Made by a program: the position numbers and the translations under genes. From Campylobacteraceae bacterium (GTDB lineage: Bacteria; Campylobacterota; Campylobacteria; Campylobacterales; JALSKU01), in NCBI GenBank assembly GCA_026993075.1, contig JALWUQ010000064.1, positions 1-44,579 on the forward strand: a stretch of 44,579 bases of DNA, in the 5' to 3' direction. Positions 41,169-44,579 of the stretch are shown here, one piece after another. Position 1 is the stretch's first letter; each line of letters opens with the position of its first letter. The notes under the pieces are model-generated. The model saw only the letters and a program-made list of their open reading frames with translations, did no database searches and was not told the DNA's origin.

Positions 41169-42503
41169 TTATCCTATCATTTTTGAAGGTAGATAATAGG
41201 CAATCTCCGGAAATATGGTAACTATCGCAACAACAGCTAACATAATAAGAAAAAACGGAAAAGTTGCTTTTACTATATATCCTATATCTTCGCCGGAAAT
41301 TGCCTGGATGACAAAAAGCGAGAATCCCACAGGAGGTGTAACTTGGGAAAGCTCAACCATAAAGACTAAAAATATACCAAACCAAAGAGGTGAAAATCCT
41401 GCAGCCATTATAATGGGTAAAACAATAGGCAAAGTCATAACAACTATGGATATACCATCAAGTATCATGCCTAAAATTATATACATAATGCCTACGACTA
41501 TTATCAAATGATAAGGCGAGAGATGAAGTGAAGCAATGTACTCGCTTATGGCCCTAGCAATTCCTAAAAATCCGACAACTTGAGATAAAAATCCGGCTCC
41601 TGCTATGATGAAACTTATCATAACCGTTGTTTTTACGGCATTAAACAAAGATTCTTTAAAAAGTTTTAATCCAAAAGTCTTAAAATAAATTGCCAATATA
41701 ATTGCCCCTGTAACTCCCAAAGCAGCCGCTTCTGTTGGAGTGGCAAAACCTCCGTATATGCTTCCTAAAACTAAAGCTATAAGCAAGAATGTAGGTATCA
41801 AATCTCTAAAAGAGTGCACTTTGTCTTTCCATGTGAAATTCTCTTGTGTTTTTGGAACCACACTTTTATCTAATATAGAAACTACCATAATATACCCAGA
41901 ATATACCGAGGCTAATAAAAGTCCCGGTAAAATCCCTGCTATAAATAGTTTTCCTATAGATACATTTGCTAAAACTCCATATATAATCATAATCAAACTA
42001 GGAGGGATTAAAAAGCCAAGTGTCCCACTTCCTGCCAATGAACCGATAGCCAAAGACTTTTTGTATCCTCTTTTTTTAAGTTCATTTAGAGTAATTTTTC
42101 CTACGGTTGCAGTTGTAGCTGCTGATGAGCCTGAAACGGCTGCAAATAGTGAACAAGCCGCAACATTTATATGTAAGAGTTTTCCGGGAATCCTGCCAAG
42201 CCATGGCATAAGTCCCGTAAGTAGTTTGTCTGATATTGAACTTCGATAAAGTATCTCTCCCATCAATATAAAAAGAGGAAGAGCAGCAAGAGACCATGAG
42301 TTTAATGAATTATAAAGTGATGAGCTTAGCAAATCTCCAATTTTATCAAATATATTTATTCCAGGAGGTAAATTGACTTTATATATCAACATTCCGGTAA
42401 TTCCTGTTAATATAAGGGAAATAGCTATCCAAATAGAAGACAATAAAAATGTAAACATCACGACCATTAGTACAATAGTAAGGATTAGCGGATCACCTAT
42501 CAT
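41169..42503 (-). CDS. TRAP transporter large permease subunit (DctM type)
   Basis: 444 residues with about twelve membrane segments. Typical DctM motifs: LAALPLFILMGEIL, FAAVSGSSAATTATVGKI (about 115-132), GSLAGSGTLGFLIPPSLIMIIYG and EAAALGVTGAI, with PPVGFSLFVIQ near the end. It moves the solute delivered by the DctP receptor, driven by a sodium gradient. It overlaps the DctQ gene by 11 bases and is followed after one base by pxpA, which suggests that the imported compound is a lactam such as 5-oxoproline, or a compound converted to it. Confidence 0.94.
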   Translation of the reverse strand: MIGDPLILTIVLMVVMFTFLLSSIWIAISLILTGITGMLIYKVNLPPGINIFDKIGDLLSSSLYNSLNSWSLAALPLFILMGEILYRSSISDKLLTGLMPWLGRIPGKLLHINVAACSLFAAVSGSSAATTATVGKITLNELKKRGYKKSLAIGSLAGSGTLGFLIPPSLIMIIYGVLANVSIGKLFIAGILPGLLLASVYSGYIMVVSILDKSVVPKTQENFTWKDKVHSFRDLIPTFLLIALVLGSIYGGFATPTEAAALGVTGAIILAIYFKTFGLKLFKESLFNAVKTTVMISFIIAGAGFLSQVVGFLGIARAISEYIASLHLSPYHLIIVVGIMYIILGMILDGISIVVMTLPIVLPIIMAAGFSPLWFGIFLVFMVELSQVTPPVGFSLFVIQAISGEDIGYIVKATFPFFLIMLAVVAIVTIFPEIAYYLPSKMIG

Positions 42504-42978
42504 TGGTAATCCTTCTTAAAATAAAACTAAGAAGTGCCAAACAAAAAAGAAAAAGTCCCAAAGGCATTGCAAGTTGTGTCAAATATATAGGAGTCTCGGA
42601 AACAGTTTCTGAAACCATATCAAAACTGTATGAATCATGCACCAATAAAATAGATCTATAAAATATAAATGTTAATAATACCAAAGTAATACTGCCTGCA
42701 AAAATATCAATATATCTTTTTCCGCTTTTTGAAAATTTGGAAGTTAAAACATTTATACGGATATGCCCATCTTCTTTAAATGTATATCCTAAGCCTAAAA
42801 ATACAGAAGCAAGATAAAAATATCCACTATACTCATCGGCTATCATTGTAGATACATTGAAAAAAGATCTTAAAACTATCTCTGTCATAATAAGAATAGT
42901 TAATGCCATAAAAAGGAATGAAGAGAGATAAGCCCCAAAGATTTGGAGCTTATCTGAAAGACGACAAATAAATTTCAT
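42493..42978 (-). CDS. TRAP transporter small permease subunit (DctQ type)
   Basis: 161 residues with four hydrophobic helices, the DctQ layout. The segment MALTILIMTEIVLRSFFNVS and the following EYSGYFYLASVFLGLGYTFKEDGHIRI are the family pattern (the tryptophan/EE region followed by G-H-I-R). The subunit forms a complex with DctM and helps to dock the receptor. The ATG directly follows the receptor stop codon without a gap, and the gene overlaps dctM by 11 bases. Confidence 0.9.
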   Translation of the reverse strand: MKFICRLSDKLQIFGAYLSSFLFMALTILIMTEIVLRSFFNVSTMIADEYSGYFYLASVFLGLGYTFKEDGHIRINVLTSKFSKSGKRYIDIFAGSITLVLLTFIFYRSILLVHDSYSFDMVSETVSETPIYLTQLAMPLGLFLFCLALLSFILRRITNDR

Positions 42979-43935
42979 CTATTTTCTATACTCTTTAAAT
43001 ATTTTTTTGATTTGAGAATTTGCATTTTTTAGATAATTTTTTAACATTTTATTTGCTATTTTATCTAAACTTTTTTTCAATGCAGGGGTTGCTTTTGATA
43101 TTTTCATGCCATGAGCCGCTAAAGTTTTAAGAGCAATTTTATCTTCATTTTTAGATGCTTGCCATCCTATCTTTTCCATCTCTTTGGCAGCTTTTAGCAT
43201 CGCATTTTGCTGAGCTTTGCTTAAACTGTTCCAATAATCAAGATTGATTGTGACTGCTTGAAGAGGATAAGCATAGTTAATTTTTGTAAAGTGGCTTAAA
43301 ACTTCCCAAAATTTACCGTCTTTGCCTGAAGCTGAGGATGTTACTACTGAGTTCACCATGCCTGTTCTAAGAGCTGAATATACTTCTCCCCAAGCAAGAG
43401 CCACAGCACTTCCTCCTGCCATATTGATAAAATTTGCAGAATTTTTATCATAAGTTCTTGTTTTTAGACCTTTAAAATCACTTATTTTTGTAATAGGTTT
43501 TTTTGTATATAATCCGCTCGGTGGCCAAGTTACAGCATAAAGCAACTTTTGATTCCATTTTTTGAATGTTTTTATATAAGCCGGTTTTGAGATTTGATAA
43601 AGTTTATAGGCATCACTATAAGAGTTTGCTATAAAAGGTAAAGCAGAAATTCCAAAAACTTTTCCTCCGCCTGAAGTAAATGGTATAAACATATCAGTAA
43701 GAGCAACAGTCCCGTCTTTAACTGCCCTTAGAGGATTGCCTTTTACCAAAGAACTTCCTGCATGAACTGTTATTATGACAGTTCCGTGTGTATATTGTTT
43801 AACAAGTTTTGCAAATTTTACGGCATCTTTTGTGTGAAAGTTGGTTGCACCGTATTTGGCATTTAAGTCCATTTTTATAACACTCGCCATCAGTGAAGCC
43901 GAAACAGCGGCTATAAGTAATATCTTTCTAAACAT
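42979..43935 (-). CDS. TRAP transporter solute-binding protein (DctP family)
   Basis: 318 residues. A signal peptide (FRKILLIAAVSASLMA) is followed by a DctP fold. Family motifs are visible: GGGKVFGISALPFIANSY near 90-108, LYAVTWPPSGLYTKKPI, the region FKGLKTRTYDKNSANF with the arginine that normally holds the carboxylate of the ligand, GEVYSALRTGMVNSV, and NLDYWNSLSKAQQ. This is the carboxylate-binding DctP class, different from the TAXI receptor at 6484. AAAGGAG precedes the ATG. It heads a seven-gene operon reaching to the decarboxylase. Confidence 0.94.
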   Translation of the reverse strand: MFRKILLIAAVSASLMASVIKMDLNAKYGATNFHTKDAVKFAKLVKQYTHGTVIITVHAGSSLVKGNPLRAVKDGTVALTDMFIPFTSGGGKVFGISALPFIANSYSDAYKLYQISKPAYIKTFKKWNQKLLYAVTWPPSGLYTKKPITKISDFKGLKTRTYDKNSANFINMAGGSAVALAWGEVYSALRTGMVNSVVTSSASGKDGKFWEVLSHFTKINYAYPLQAVTINLDYWNSLSKAQQNAMLKAAKEMEKIGWQASKNEDKIALKTLAAHGMKISKATPALKKSLDKIANKMLKNYLKNANSQIKKIFKEYRK

Positions 43936-43964
43936 ATCTTCTCCTTTTAATTTTTTATAAGAAT

Positions 43965-43998
43965 AAGTATATCATAATAATTCTAAAATTGTTTCAAA
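43965..43998 (-). promoter_or_regulatory. Promoter of the DctPQM-pxp operon with two 11-bp-spaced repeats
   Basis: On the minus strand TTTTGAAA (43998-43991) and TTTTAGAA (43987-43980) lie 11 bases apart and are followed after nine bases by TATACT (43970-43965), preceded by TGA as an extended -10. The block closely resembles the TAXI operon promoter at 6411-6454 in repeats, spacing and -10. Transcript start is expected near 43958, with AAAGGAG before the receptor ATG. Confidence 0.5.
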
Positions 43999-44057
43999 AA
44001 TAAAAATTAAAGCAAGAAAGCAACTAGGAAATCAATATATTTTTATAAATTTTCAAT

Positions 44058-44498
44058 TTACACTGAAAAAGAGGGAAATATCTTTTTAACAATATAGTAT
44101 ATCTTACATCCTAAACAATAATTGAAAAATAGCTCCAAAGTGCTACAAAAAAGTAATATTGAAGATGTTATATAAGCTGTTTCATAAAGACCTAAAGTGC
44201 TTTCAACAGAGATAAATATACTAAAAAAAAGTCCAAAATATGCCGCCAATCTTTTTGGTGCGGCTTCAGTCAAATTTGTTCGCAGATTCAATATTTTTTT
44301 AGTAATTTTTGAAAGGTTAAAAACCGGACTGAATTTTTTATTTACATAGAGCCTGATAAAAAAATCAATAGTAAGAATATAAGCGACAATACTTAATGAA
44401 GTATATAAAAATATTACTACTAAAAGAGTAATAAAAAAAGCATTAATCCTTGCTATTGTTCCATCTATTTGTTTGTATGATATAGGGCAAGCCTGCAC
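44058..44498 (-). CDS. DUF4395 family membrane protein
   Basis: 146 residues with about three or four hydrophobic helices. The family pattern is clear: ACPISYKQIDGTIARINAF at the start with the conserved C-P, the middle segment ltEAAPKRLAAYFGLFFS, and the C-terminal cysteine pair in FFNYCLGCKIYY. Function is unknown; members often sit near thioredoxin-like or sulfur-transfer genes and the cysteines may be redox active (inference). The start is a GTG at 44498 with AAAGGAG upstream. It lies apart from the TRAP operon with its own promoter. Confidence 0.85.
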   Translation of the reverse strand: MQACPISYKQIDGTIARINAFFITLLVVIFLYTSLSIVAYILTIDFFIRLYVNKKFSPVFNLSKITKKILNLRTNLTEAAPKRLAAYFGLFFSIFISVESTLGLYETAYITSSILLFCSTLELFFNYCLGCKIYYIVKKIFPSFSV

Positions 44499-44522
44499 TT
44501 GATATCTCCTTTTGTTTTTTGT

Positions 44523-44551
44523 ATTTTACACTTAAATAAAATAAATGTCAA
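44523..44551 (-). promoter_or_regulatory. Sigma-70 promoter of the DUF4395 gene
   Basis: TTGACA (44551-44546) and TAAAAT (44528-44523) on the minus strand are separated by exactly 17 bases. The predicted transcript starts about 18 bases before the GTG, with AAAGGAG between. It is the best consensus promoter in the window. Confidence 0.7.
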
Positions 44552-44579
44552 GTAAATCAATCAAGATAATATATTTTAA

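Noticed and set aside
41740-42249. A 169-codon open frame opposite the DctM gene
   Set aside because: Antisense shadow of a hydrophobic conserved protein; no start signal or motif.
1-44579. CRISPR arrays, insertion sequences, tRNA or rRNA genes
   Set aside because: I looked for regularly spaced repeats, transposase-like proteins, terminal inverted repeats and clover-leaf sequences on both strands and saw none.

Overview
The window is a strongly A+T-rich chromosomal segment of a campylobacterotal (epsilonproteobacterial) organism. Three things support this: the gene order lpxC / TsaB-like / thrB / ylxR / infB / rbfA / rimP / ribD known from Campylobacter relatives, a response regulator nearly identical in its C-terminal half to HsrA/CosR, and an AT-rich promoter style with extended -10 boxes (TGnTATAAT) and little -35 conservation. 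FlhB, an MCP, receiver-less CheB and CheR indicate a motile, chemotactic cell. LpxC and BamA indicate a normal Gram-negative outer membrane. I cannot fix the genus; an Arcobacter-, Sulfurospirillum- or Sulfurimonas-like free-living member is plausible. No rRNA, tRNA, CRISPR array, insertion sequence or prophage is visible.

Layout. 1-3022 (minus): an FAD oxidoreductase of the LhgO type, a membrane-anchored protein of unknown function, and the start of a PAS-domain protein cut by the window edge. 3056-9558 (plus): a Cache/PAS histidine kinase and OmpR-type regulator, followed by a TAXI-type TRAP transporter (binding protein plus fused permease) whose promoter carries three 11-bp-spaced direct repeats. 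21721-9561 (minus): a 13-gene run nadA-nadC-flhB-DHH phosphoesterase-M23 peptidase-lpxC-tsaB-like-thrB-ylxR-infB-rbfA-rimP-ribD, mostly overlapping or separated by a few bases. 21886-25939 (plus): plsY, folB and two tandem MutS-like ATPases with unusual nucleotide-site residues. 26023-29789 (plus): an HsrA/CosR-type regulator with an intact phospho-acceptor and its own histidine kinase, then a 2[4Fe-4S] ferredoxin and a Ppx/GppA phosphatase. 32032-29825 (minus) bamA; tyrA (plus) and an EamA exporter (minus) meet tail to tail. 34131-37090 (plus): MCP-cheB-cheR behind a leader holding a run of eight Gs against a perfect TATAAT, a palindrome and a hairpin. 43935-37185 (minus): DctPQM TRAP transporter, the 5-oxoprolinase subunits PxpA, PxpB and PxpC, and a thiamine-diphosphate alpha-keto acid decarboxylase as one tight operon. 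44498-44058 (minus): a DUF4395 membrane protein with a textbook promoter.

How the parts work together. Two TRAP import systems flank mostly housekeeping genes. The first is next to a two-component pair that probably controls it. The second is joined to lactam-opening enzymes and a decarboxylase and looks like a catabolic cassette. Both TRAP promoters share a -10 of the form TGATATACTT preceded by TTTTGnAA-like 11-bp repeats, hinting at a common activator. The best candidates for something little described are the paired MutS-like proteins, the non-orphan HsrA/CosR with its kinase, the possibly phase-variable chemotaxis operon, and the TRAP-Pxp-decarboxylase cassette.
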